In this document: positions 44,677 to 55,421 of the stretch, one piece after another
How the letters are laid out: every line of letters begins with the position of its first letter
How positions within the stretch are numbered: position 1 is the stretch's first letter
Assembly: GCF_018873765.1 (NCBI RefSeq)
Contig: NC_057922.1
Coordinates: 44,102,321-44,166,320, forward strand
Origin: Telopea speciosissima
Taxonomy: Eukaryota; Streptophyta; Magnoliopsida; Proteales; Proteaceae
Direction of reading: 5' to 3'
Length of the DNA: 64,000 nucleotides
Notes under the pieces: generated by a model
The model's database searches: none
What the model saw: only the letters and a program-made list of their open reading frames with translations
What the model was told of the DNA's origin: nothing
Position numbers and translations under genes: made by a program

Positions 44677-47600
44677 TAATATCCACATCCAAAGTACACC
44701 CTAATTTTTTGGACTAAACTGAATTTTCATTGGTTGGTGTTGCGATGCTGACAACTTTTAACACCTGTGACCTTGGGTCGTGGCAGTCAAGGGGATAGCT
44801 GGAATAAAAGGGGTAGAATTTCAGTTTGATGGGCAATGACACCACCCAAGGGTGAGATTTTAACCCTAGATCTTATGTATATGTACCCCCTCAAAGTCCT
44901 CGAAATGCGGGCCAAGGCTCGATGCCCTTGGCCTTATGATTTACATTTTTCAGCAAGAACAGACCCACGAATGGACTCACTGCTGATGAATCCGTTCGTG
45001 CTGTTTGGTAATTTTGTGAAGGGAATCTCATGGGACCCACTTATCTTGTGTCTAAACCTTGTATTTATGTTCTCGGGCATTGTAGACCCCACCCCCATCT
45101 TTCCCCCACCATATTGGACCAAATGGGTGGGCCCACAGAGCCCAAAACTTGAATTAAATGGATTCTTAAGTTTAAGGACCTAGGCAAATAGGCCCTTAGG
45201 CCCATTTCAAGTTATAAAAGAAGGGCATGAGCTCCTTAGCTCTTTCATTTTTCCCAAATCAGAAACTGTGGGAGAAAAAAGAAAGAATGAGGAAAGAAAG
45301 AAGAGGGGAAGAAGAAGGGAGAAGAAAGAGAGCTTGCTGCCCTCTCTTATACCTCATCTCCCTCCTCTCTTGCTGTTCGGACAAAGAAAGAGGGAACCGT
45401 GGAAGCCAAAGAAAGAAGAAAAAGAAGGAAAGGAAGGAGAGGAAAAGAAGAGAAAGAGAGAGAGATCAAGGGGGCTCAGTTGGCCTTGGCTCCTAATTCC
45501 TCCATTGGTAAGCACTCCTTCCATCTGTCCCTCTCCATTCCTCTATTTTAGTTTTGGGTATAACCTAGGTTGGATTTGGACTTGGGTTCTTCCGGGAACC
45601 TAAGTGATGGTTTTGTTCTTGATTGTAAACCCATTGTGAGGTTAATGTCTCCCCCTAATGCCCATTGATCTCTCCCTTAACCCCATTTAGAGGCTTAGAC
45701 TTCAAAGACAGCAAAAACCTAAGTTTAGTTCTTGAAATGGATTCAATCTATTGAATCTGGTAATCCCTCGGTTTAGATGTGTTATTTTGACCCTATGTGG
45801 CCTTAGAACACTTTTGCCAAGCCCTTGGAGCCATTAATGGCCTTGGGAATCAACTAGGATGAAGTTTGGGCTAAAAACCTGTGTTCTGGGTGCGAACTGA
45901 CTCAGGAATGGACTCACCATCATGCCTCCATTCGTAAGTCCTTTTCGCTCAGTTTTGTTTGATTGAGAATGGACTCATGAACGAACTCACCAGCCTGCCT
46001 CCTTTGGTAGATCCGTTCGTTACTGAGTGCTTGACCTCTGCTCACTATTTTGGCCATAACTTGGTCTATACACATCCTATCGACATGATTCATTGCATTG
46101 TAAACTAGAATTAAAGGGCTACATTTATTATGAAGTAACATTGGACCCAATCTAAGTGGAAGGCCCTTGAAAGTGGGCCCAAACTTTCTATTAAGCTTTG
46201 ACAGCAATATTGGAATTTGGGTTGTACCCAGGTGACCCCGCTTGCTTCGTGGTCGTTAGGTAGACTTATAAAAGATTTTAGTAAGGGGTTTATACATCCT
46301 ATAACACCCTCCATATATTCTAATTAGGTGACCTATTGTGGTGCCAAGGCATTCCCTTGATGTCCCATCGACCTTCCCCCTTTGTTTTGGGTTTTGGGAG
46401 CTATGGGTTGGGTTTGGTCTTGGGTTCCATTTGGGACCAAAGGATTGGGTGAACACTTCAATGTGGATCCACTCATGGTTCTAATGACCCTAATTCAATA
46501 CACTTGAGACCCCCATTAAACCCCTGTAATAACTCAAGTATAAGCTAATGCCCAATTATTGAACCCTAGAGACCCCATTCCATTTTGGGTTTAAAGACTT
46601 AGCATCCCAAACTCTAGAAATGAATCCATAGGGGTTTCCAATTCATTTGGGTCTTATAGCCCTTAGATTAATAAGATGATTGGCTCTAATGGGTCAAATA
46701 CACTAACTTAATACAACCATAAGACCCCTTGTGATTGAATCATAGACCTAGGGTTCTAATCTTCCAAACCCTAGGTTTGGGTATTAGTACTTTAAATCCC
46801 TTAGACCTTGATCCATTGTTTTGGATATGGTAGTATAACCTTAAGAAACCCTAGGGCATCCTTCCATGGCCTCTATGACCTTAAGTTCCAAAAATGGAAG
46901 TTGGAAAGTGAAAATCATAAATTCGAGCTCATTCTTGAACAGAACCACGACCAGATCCACCATCGTGTCTCCATTCGAGGTTTCGTTTAAAGCTATTAGA
47001 ATTAAACTGTGAACAGATCCACGACCGGACCCACTTATGTGAATCTGTTCGAACTCTATTTAGCTGTTCTAGCAAGTAAACTTTGGGGATCCTTTGTGGG
47101 GCCCTCCTACATCTGCTTATGCTATTTTCACACATTCCTAGGCTATTTAACTAATATGGGGGAGCGTGTACCAAGGCGATCATTAGCAAACACTTCAAAC
47201 CTTATGCGAACTATTGGTGAGTGTGTTTTGGATGACTATATGGGTTTACTTACTATTACTTATACATGTATCATCTTACTTGCATTATCATTCAAGCATG
47301 ATTGCATATTTGCATTTATTATTACTTAATTGATGATGTTGTGGATTATAGCGGGTTACGGTGCCGGAAAGTACCGGTATTGGAACCCCAGGTTTATGTA
47401 AATTTCTAATTGCATGTCATTCTTGTATGTATGCACAGTGTTGTACTGGTACCTGGGTGTTAGATGGAATGGGACGTTGATACACCTAGATTACCTTTCG
47501 ACATGATAGAACTAATGTAGCATTTCTGTGGTTAGGATCAGTTCCCTATGCTATGACCCTTACCAACAGGGGTTTAGGTGTTGGGTAACCAGAGCACCTG

Positions 47601-48440
47601 CCACCTGTGGAGAGTTAGAGAGGCTACGCTAGGGGTAGTAATGGTTATCGGAGTCTCCTTCTGGGTGGTTTGAGGCTATGGCCGGCGCGGGCCCAAGGTA
47701 AAAACTGAGGTTCCCTGTGGCAAGAATGGAAGGACCCACAATGTTTTTCGAGTTATTGCAGTAGCATAAACCCTTGACTTAGAATTGTGTGATAGGTGAA
47801 AAAATGTTAATAATATCATGCACCATGGACTATTTGTGATTTGTATGTGCTTGTGCATCCTTTTTCCACCTCACTGGCTCAATGGAGCTAACCCATGTGT
47901 ACATACTTTTTTAGATGTTAATGCAGATGATAGATATTTGGCAGGTCTTGAGGTTTATTCTTCAGACTGCGACACTATTGGATCTGAGGACCTAGAAGCT
48001 GTGACAGAGGTGCATGAAAATGGATGTCCTTGAGATGACTGTGCCTATGGGGTACCCTAAGTTGGGACTTGATCCCTTTTTGCTTCTTATGGGGCCTTGT
48101 GCCTTTGTTTTAAACACTTCATTACTTCACTTATATTTGAGTAGTCATGTTATGGTTAGTGGGTTAACTAGTAAATTTTGTATGTATCACTTAGCCGATT
48201 TAAACATGTTATAACTGTTATTTAGACGCTTCTGGTATATTTGATCCTTTTGGAAATGTAATATTTCTTTCCTTCCGCACTCGGATATTATTGTGATGAT
48301 TATATTAGTTTTGACTGTGATTTGGGACACTGCATTTATGATCCTGGAGGTGATGTGGGATGACGTGTGTTGTCCCAATCATACCCTTTGATTGTCGTTA
48401 ACCACATTCGACGATTTGTCAGAGGCGGGCCAGTAGATTG
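44677..48440. repeat. Non-coding LTR-like repeat region
   Basis: No protein family is readable in 3.8 kb. Features suggest a long LTR or LTR derivative: a purine-rich stretch with AGAGAG runs (45270-45470), a TATA-like 'agttataaaag' (45210) ahead of it, and recurrent 'gaatggactcac...ccgttcgt' motifs (44960, 45905, 45970, 46940, 47010). TGTTGCGATGC at 44741 is a possible left end; no right end or duplication was found. Confidence 0.45.
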
Positions 48441-48929
48441 AGGATGCTATCTAGATGTTGCCCTTTTCATTCAATGGTTAGAATGACCAAATCATTTTGC
48501 CACAAGACAAAATTACATGGGTCAACCAGATAAGCTTATCTAATTGGGCTGTGAAACACATTTTTTTTTAAGGGCAATTGGAAAATTTCCAACTCCTACT
48601 TACAATTGGTTAAAAAAGATTTATAAACCCCTCTAAGAAATTGTGCAAATCAATTAAAGCATTGCCATTTGGAGTCTATTTGACGACTCCCATATATTGG
48701 GTTGTACTCCCATGTACAATTTTCCTCTCTCCTATTTTCTTGTCCATTGTGCACATCTAACTTTAATGCAGAAGAGTAGGGCAGGGCAGGGCAGCCATTC
48801 TGAAGATCCCAATATCGATATGAGGAAGATAGATTGCTCTAGGGAGCCTTAAGAGATGAAAAATTATCGGTGAAGTCAGAAACCCTTTTGTTACAAAACT
48901 CCCAAAATCAGATTCATAGTTTAAGACAA
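48441..48929. other. No gene seen
   Basis: AT-rich spacer with no recognised coding or repeat structure. Confidence 0.5.
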
Positions 48930-50001
48930 CCTCTTCTTGCACATCAGCAGATGGTTTGCTACTCCAGCTTTTATGTGGAAATTGGTATGGAATTGTCACA
49001 TGTTACCCAAAATTAAATCTTTTCTATGGCGTGCATGTGTGACTAGGCGTGCAATAGGAGAAGGCCTCCTCCAACGTAATCTGGCTTATGATAATGCCCT
49101 AGCTGTGGAACTATGGTGGAAACCCCTGATCATGTAATCTTTCAGTGCCCCTTCGCCCAAGTTGTTTGGTTTGGTTGTTCCCTCACATATAGAGTTCCAA
49201 ACCATGAGGAATATAATCTATAGGATTGGATCCAATCTTGGGACTTTTGGAAAATATAGGGAAGACACAATATAAAGAGCTAAGCAGCTTTATAGATTCA
49301 TAGCTTGGTCCTTGTGGCTGACTCGAAATGATAAGATCTTAAGCAGAAAAGAGTGGAATCCTAAGTATGTTATTACCTCAACAAGTATAGCTCACAAAAA
49401 ATTCATCCAAGTCCATCAACCCACTGTGGACAAAGCCCAACCTCCAAAGCCACCCCAAGAGTCAGCTCAGTTATGGAGGCCTCCTACCCAGCCCTTTCTT
49501 AAGTTCAACTGTGACGTATCATGGGAACCTGACCACTAATAAGGAATTATTGGTATTGTTATTTGTGACTATAGGGGCCAGCTTATCTTTACAAAATCCG
49601 AGATCCTAGCGATGGGGAGGCTTTACCTACCCACTCTGGTCTTTTGATAGCTTTCTCTTTGTGTATGGATATTATTATTGTCGCTTTAGATTGCATGGAG
49701 GTTATATATCCTCTTTTCGATCAATCAAGATTGGCTCCCCTATCTTCTCAGCCAATCTTAGCCGATATCCTCCACTTATCATCTTAATTCAGAGATTGTA
49801 AGTTTTGTTCAATTCCTAGAGAAGGTAATTCCTCAGCTAATTCTCTAGATAGGAAGACCCTGTCGTTGGCGTGCATGACGGTTTGACCTCTATTCACTCT
49901 TTGGTTAAAGGAGATGTGTAATCTTTCTTCCACGAGTTCTTCACATCAAAATGAATAAATTCCTATTAACAAAAACAAAACAAAACAAAAAAAAAAAAAA
50001 A
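48930..50001 (+). mobile_element. L1-type LINE 3' end with poly(A) tail
   Basis: Plus-strand remnant with the zf-RVT domain (WKLVWNCHMLPKIKSFLWRAC, then in another frame ETPDHVIFQCPFAQVVWF) and a broken RNase H domain (PFLKFNCDVSWEPDH, GIIGIVICDYRGQLIF). AATAAA is at about 49953 and an A-rich tail (49969-50001) ends the copy. It is 5'-truncated and full of stops. A target duplication was not found. Confidence 0.75.
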
Positions 50002-50794
50002 GTTAGCTAACTATGTAACACCAAACAAAATGACAATATCAAAGTTGGAATGTTTGGATGTTTAGTAGAAAAGATTCATTGTCCAACAATTTCTTATCTC
50101 CCCCTTTTCCCTATATTTAAGATATGGTCTCATATTTACTATTTGAATGATGAACTTCTTGCGGCTTCTTACCCAGTCCACCTCCCTAGCTCCTACGTCA
50201 AAGTAGAAAGGAAAGTTGCATCTTTCTACTCCACCCCAAAATCCAACCAAACAATGTGAATAATACGAATAAAAAAAAAAGTAACATTTTTTAAATTTCA
50301 CTATTTTGCTTTAACACTCCACAATATGTGAGTCCGACAAGTACCCTTTTTTTTTGGATATTGAGTACCATTTGTTTTTTAGGTACTTTGAAAAAAAAAT
50401 AATAATTGTGTTTCCCTTTATCTATAGTGAAAAAAGTATTTAATTCACGAAATCTAATCTTGCGATTGGTCTTTCATCAATAGTGATGGCATTCTTTGTG
50501 GTTACAGGAGGACCAACTGTATGTTACAAAATTATTAGTTTAAAAACCAAATCAGATTGGTTGAACCAGATACCAACAAAAACTCGAAAGCCATGGGAAT
50601 AGGATCTGACTCCTTTCTAATGAGCCTACTGGCCAGAGTGTGCTCAATGAGGCATCCGATGGCTGGTTGGTTGGCATGTACACATCCCCAAATATGCCGA
50701 TGAATGCCTCATTGGGTAGATTCCTCATTGGAGAGGAGCCTGACGCATGGGAATATGAGATTATTTTTTTTTTGGGAAGCAGTTTTTCTGTCAA
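50002..50794. other. No gene seen
   Basis: AT-rich spacer with T and A runs. The open frames at 50640-50956 on both strands overlap the foldback MITE arm and match no family. Confidence 0.5.
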
Positions 50795-51636
50795 GGAGTG
50801 TGGCCTATGCCAACACTTCCATGTGTCTATCTCTCTCCTCAAAACAAGGGGGTAGCATAGTTGGAAAACCAGGTTTTGACTCTGCCGAGTCAAGTATAAA
50901 ATTTTCAAAACCTGGTCAAGAGTCACGTAGACTTGGTTTATATAAAAAATGACCAAACTCGTGTGAATCAGTCCGAGTCATATGAAACTCGGTGTTTTGA
51001 CCTGAGTCACAGAAAACTCGGTGAGTTCGGTCCTTTTTTACTAGGTCTATGACTCTAAGCTTAGCTTCCATCCTTTACTTCTCTTTTGAATCAACTCTCC
51101 AATCGACAATAGTGAGGTGAGATGAAAGGTTTGATGGTCAAGTAAGATTCTTCTTGGGCCTCTTAGTCTCTTTCTCTGTCTTCCAATGTCATTGACGCAT
51201 AGGCATAAAGGGACACAAGCGGTTGGTGGAGGAGATATGATTGGCAGTGTAGTCCAATGATGGAAGAGTGACGATGAAAGGTAGGAGCAAATGAGTCGAT
51301 CGTGTACGAGATGTTGTAGATTGAACCAGAAGGTACCATACAATATGGGATAGCAAGGAAAGAAGGGGGCGGTGCTGCAACATATTCGCTACCAGACATT
51401 CACCGTGTTGTCCAACTGAACTTGAAGGCTGAAGCGACCAAAATAAAGAAAATAGAGAAGGAAAGGAGAGGGGAGTTAAAATCAGATCCCAAATTGTAAT
51501 CAATGGCCCAAAAGTATAGGGAAAGTAAAAAAGTCACTCTTTTTTTACATAGTATACACACTGATGAGCAGTGGATAGACTGTCATGTGATGGCCTTTGG
51601 GTTTTTTTTTTTTGATTAAAAGAAAAATATATTAAA

Positions 51637-52188
51637 CTAGGGAATAAACAAAGTATTTACAGCATCCAGTTCATACAAAAAGTGGCGATGGTGAATCATA
51701 GCTTTCCTAGCAAAGTTAATCATCCAAACTAACATGGTACTATCAGGGTTTTCTAAAATGTACATACTATCCGGGACATACTCATTAAGATCAATCAACA
51801 AAGGCACCATATCCCACGGCCAAGAGTTTTTAGATGGTTGTGGAATATGCTGAAGCAGCTCCTTTGTTGAAACCCAAACTTCTTTGATCTTAATATCCAT
51901 ACTAGAGATATGTCGAAGGCCAAAAAATAAAGTTGTCGCCTCCGGTTCTAGGGCATTATACGCCATCAAAAAACTCGCATGAGCCGAGATCAACCATCCC
52001 TAGAACATAATGCAAAAAGCCCAAGTGGAGGAGTCTACGCTTGGTTGGAAGCTTCCTGCACATAATAAAATAGGAAAATCAAAATTAGGTAAACTCAAAT
52101 CAGAGTTTATCATGGGTGCACTATTACTATCAATAATCAAGGGTGGTTCAAGATTGAGATTTGTTATCCAATGATTGATTAGTGTCAT
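51637..52188 (-). pseudogene. LINE RNase H-like fragment inside the hAT-like element
   Basis: Minus-strand frames read ILLCAGSFQPSVDSSTWAFCIMF and, after a stop, ISAHASFLMAYNALEPEATTLFFGLRH, then LLQHIPQPSKNSWPWDM. This follows the pattern of the RNase H domain at the 3' end of plant LINEs (Asp strand, then LEAEA-like helix). A T-rich tract at 51600-51615 would be its poly(A) tail on the minus strand. Confidence 0.6.
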
Positions 52189-52437
52189 GGTTTTAATTGG
52201 ATCAACCTTAGCATTTCCAACAACAACTTTGTTTCTTGAATCCCTTGATTATTGGTAGTAATAGTGCACCCATGATAAACTCTGATCTGCCAATAACTAT
52301 TATTGATTTGAGTTTCCTTAATTTTGATTTTCCTATTTTATTATGTGCAGGAAGCTTCCAACCAGACGTAGACTCCTCGGCTTGGGTTTTTTGCATTATA
52401 TTCCAGGGACGGTTGATCTCGGCTCATGCAAGTTTTT
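51970..52437. repeat. Large inverted repeat (arms about 175-195 bp)
   Basis: 51970-52146 and 52240-52437 are inverted copies ('gaagcttcctgcacataata' against 'ttattatgtgcaggaagctt', and 'gtttatcatgggtgcac' against its complement), separated by about 93 bp. The right arm has an extra segment of about 20 bp ('ccaataactattattga'). A transcript would fold into a long hairpin. Confidence 0.85.
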
Positions 52438-52986
52438 TTTTTTATCATCTTCCTAATCTGTTTATAGGGAATACCATTGTCTTTCCTTTCTTTATCCTTA
52501 CTCATGATGACATTAATAGCATCTTACACGTTTACCCAATATCTTAGTGTTTTCATTTACGGTGTTAATATTCAAAAATAAAAAGTACATGACTCGTTAT
52601 GACCAGGTTTGACTCGTTCGAGTTACCAGGTTTTGAATAAACTGAGTCGAATAAAAAAACCTGGTTCCAACTATGGGGGGTAGAGGTGCCTTTTCAGGGA
52701 AGAGAGAAATAGACTCATAGGAGTGCTGGTGTAGGCCACACTCCCATTTAGAGATCTTCTTCCTATTTTTTTAGGGTTTTTTACAATTATCACCCCAAAA
52801 ACTTTGATATCTACTATTACCCCCCTAAAAACTTTCAAACAACTACTACCCTCCCCTGTTACATACTAATAACTAACTAGGCCCCACCGTTACATTCCCG
52901 TAATGGAGAGGGTTAGTCGTGAGAGTATGCCGTTGTCACAGATTTTTTAGGACCAAAATGCCCTTTTGGGGTGGTAATTATAAAAA

Positions 52987-53460
52987 GGGTTTTTTACCAT
53001 TACCACCCCAAAAACTTTACTATCTACCATTACCCCCCCCCCCAAAAACTTTGAAACAACTGTTACCCCCTCGTGCTGCATACTAATAACCAACTGGCCC
53101 CCGCCGTTACAGACCCGTAACAGTGGGGGTTAGTCGTGAGGGCTTGCCGTTGTCACGATTTTATTAGGACCAAAATACCCTTAGTAGTGAAATAAACCAT
53201 TGTCACAGATTTGTTAGGACTAAAATGCCCTTAGTAGTGAAATAAACCCTAGTTCAAAGGATATCTTCACTTTCTCTTCACCTCATCCGCTTCACTTCAT
53301 CCTCTTCGATTCAACTGTTGCAGCAAACCAGAGGAAGAAGAAGAACTTCGGCTCAGCCTTCTTCTCAGGCCACCATTTCTTCCACCGTATAGAGAGGTGC
53401 CACCGTTAAAGCTCTCGGAGCAGGACAGAAGGAAAAAATGCAGTTGATTGCTCTCTAAGA
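52987..53460. repeat. Inner MULE left terminal inverted repeat
   Basis: Mirrors 61379-61842. It includes a C-run (53030-53042), two near-repeats of 'cccttagtagtgaaataaacc' and a segment with SSSSSSGLLQQLNR-like codons on the minus strand, which is only a by-product of a TTC-rich tract. Confidence 0.9.
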
Positions 53461-54144
53461 AGCGCAGAGAGAACCGAGAAAGGGCACAAAGGTATATTTT
53501 TTGGCTCAAACTCACTAAGAACTAAGGTTTTTCGACTCAAATTTCTATTCATTTTGAATTTTTTGAAAAAATTCTGTCAATTTGTTGCTACCATGTCTCT
53601 GCATCATAAGCCGCGTCATAGGAAAAAGGGGGAGGGGGAGGAGGACGAGGACGAGGAGGAGGGTAATGGGGATTGGGAGATGGGTATGGATAGGGAAACA
53701 ATTTACTGTCAATTTGTTGTAGATAGAGATCCTGAGTCATAGCTTGTTTGTCAACATCTTAACCTTCGATTCTCAACTAAAACCATTTGCCTAAAATGTA
53801 GTGTCTTCAGTGAAAGATTAAAGAGGGTGCAACTACATTAAGAGAAGCTGATGGTATATACAATATGCAAAGAATACAAATTTCTATTTCCTTCCCTCCC
53901 CCTCCCCCCCCCCCCCTCTTGCCCTCTTGCCCTCTTGCATTTCCAATGAACCGGATATATATCCACCTGACTGAACATTTAGAAAGCCACATTTTCCTCT
54001 TCAGCCAGCTTCCCACAAATACAGTGAACATTTACAAACATTAAATAAATAAATAAAAAAGAAGAATTAGGGCAACAACGACAAAATTGAGAGCCAACAG
54101 ACAACTAATACACATTATACATTGGCTGTGATTAGATTCAGCTG

Positions 54145-54752
54145 TTAAGCTCCATTAAGCTTTGCTTGAAACTGGTTGAGATTGTATTCCTCTGTGTACT
54201 GTGATTGATCCCAAAGTTCCTCTAGTCCACCAAGTATAGCTTTCAACCCCTTCCCACCACCAACTGATTTTGGGTCTCCGTCAAAGCTACTGTCTGAGCT
54301 CTTTGAAACAGTAGCACCCTAGTTGATCCAATAATGTCCAAAATTTTGGCAAGGTGAGAGTGAGAATTAGCAGAATCTCAACTGTGGCTAAAGAATTCAA
54401 TATCTAGTCTTCCTCACCAAGTGGGAGAGATTTGCATTTGTGCTTTAAATCCATAAAAGAATCATGGGTATATTCAGGTTTTAATTATGCCTCATCTGAA
54501 AAAAACCAAAGTAACTTATTTTTCCGGTGTAGATATGTAACAATTTTCTTCATTTATTAAAATGTAATATAAAATGTAGAGAGTGGTCAAGATTACCTTT
54601 CTGCTGGTCTGGGCTGATGTGAATAGATCAAGCAACTGGACTGTATTCGTTGTCTCTAGGCTGGTGTTCTCTGCATTAATAACTGCATTAGCAACTGAAA
54701 CTTTGAACTTTTGGAGGCTCATAACTTTCTCTTCTAGAGTTCCACAGTAGTT
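54145..54752 (-). pseudogene. BTAF1: Captured terminal exons of BTAF1/MOT1 (TBP-associated ATPase)
   Basis: Two minus-strand exons, 54752-54597 and 54318-54145, with a 278-bp GT-AG intron and no stop before the natural TAA. Together they encode about 109 residues: GTLEEKVMSLQKFKVSVANAV and NTVQLLDLFTSAQTS, then GGGKGLKAILGGLEELWDQ and QYTEEYNLNQFQAKL. This matches the extreme C-terminus of BTAF1/MOT1, the Snf2-type ATPase that removes TBP from DNA (the human protein has TLEEKIMGLQKFK and DLWDQEQYDSEYSLENF). The ATPase domain is absent, so this is a transduplicated fragment. Downstream minus-strand sequence to about 53800 may be the host 3' UTR. Confidence 0.85.
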
Positions 54753-54837
54753 CTATCAAAGTGTTGGGGTTTGTCTTGTTTTAGGGATGGTTGTGGGGTA
54801 TGCAATAGCTATAGTAACCTTCAATTAAAGCACAAGG

Positions 54838-55421
54838 ATGGATGCTTTCCTTTTCATGTGGTTCCAAGGGGAACAAACCCAACAGAATCTTATGGGGCAG
54901 TCCTTGACTCTTTATAGTGGACCATCTACATCACCTTCTGATTGCCTTCTCCCCTTACCTTACTTGCAAAACCTTTATCTTTTAGTTTCCATGCATATGT
55001 GGCCCATAGAGGGCTTGGTTGGTTGGTTGCCTTTGAGATCTCATATTTTCCCTATTAATGTGTCATTCCCAAAGCATGAGCCATTCTTTCATGCATGTTC
55101 AATATAACCACTCATGAAAGTACTCCAATTTCTACAAGAAACCTTGCAGCATATCTTTCACTCATAATAGCTCATCAAATGGAAGTCCAACCATGTTACT
55201 TCATCTTTTTAATATTTTCTTTTTTGGTCCCCAGTTATTAAAAGATGTCACATTAATAAGCTTCACATCATGTGACTGATTTTTCTGTTAAGTTTTATAT
55301 TGATACTTGGATGTAATTTGTCAAACTTGAATTTTAATGACTGTTCTTGACAAATGTGATGTTTCTCCCACTTTTCTATAAAATCCATAACCATGCAGCC
55401 AAACAGTCTATAATCTTCAAG
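54838..55421. other. Spacer between BTAF1 fragment and transposase
   Basis: A plus-strand frame at 54838-55107 (89 residues) has no recognised family. The rest is likely the transposase gene's leader and promoter. Confidence 0.4.

Larger units (their letters stand above)
50856..52675. mobile_element. Non-autonomous hAT-like element, 1.8 kb
   Basis: It begins CATAGTTGG and ends CCAACTATG, a perfect 9-bp inverted repeat that continues imperfectly into 'aaccaggttttgactc'. An exact 8-bp duplication, gggggtag, flanks it (50848-50855 and 52676-52683), as expected for hAT. No transposase. Inside lies a minus-strand LINE RNase H-like piece and an inverted duplication of part of it. Confidence 0.85.
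50795..52744. mobile_element. Foldback MITE split by a hAT-like element
   Basis: The arms 'ggagtgtggcctatgccaac' (50795 on) and its complement 'ctggtgtaggccacactcc' (ending 52744) are inverted repeats of about 48 bp, with matching 'gagagaaatagactc' segments. Removing the hAT-like unit at 50856-52675 leaves a palindromic element of about 120-130 bp. Its own target duplication is not resolved. Confidence 0.65.

Noticed and set aside
45227-45603. Arg/Lys/Glu-rich frames of 89-111 residues
   Set aside because: They come from a purine-rich untranslated stretch and are open in two frames at once.
53297-53742. Frames with poly-Ser and acidic runs in and beside the inner MULE repeat
   Set aside because: Composition bias from TTC/GAG repeats; the same frame appears in the inverted copy at the other end, so it is part of the terminal repeat.
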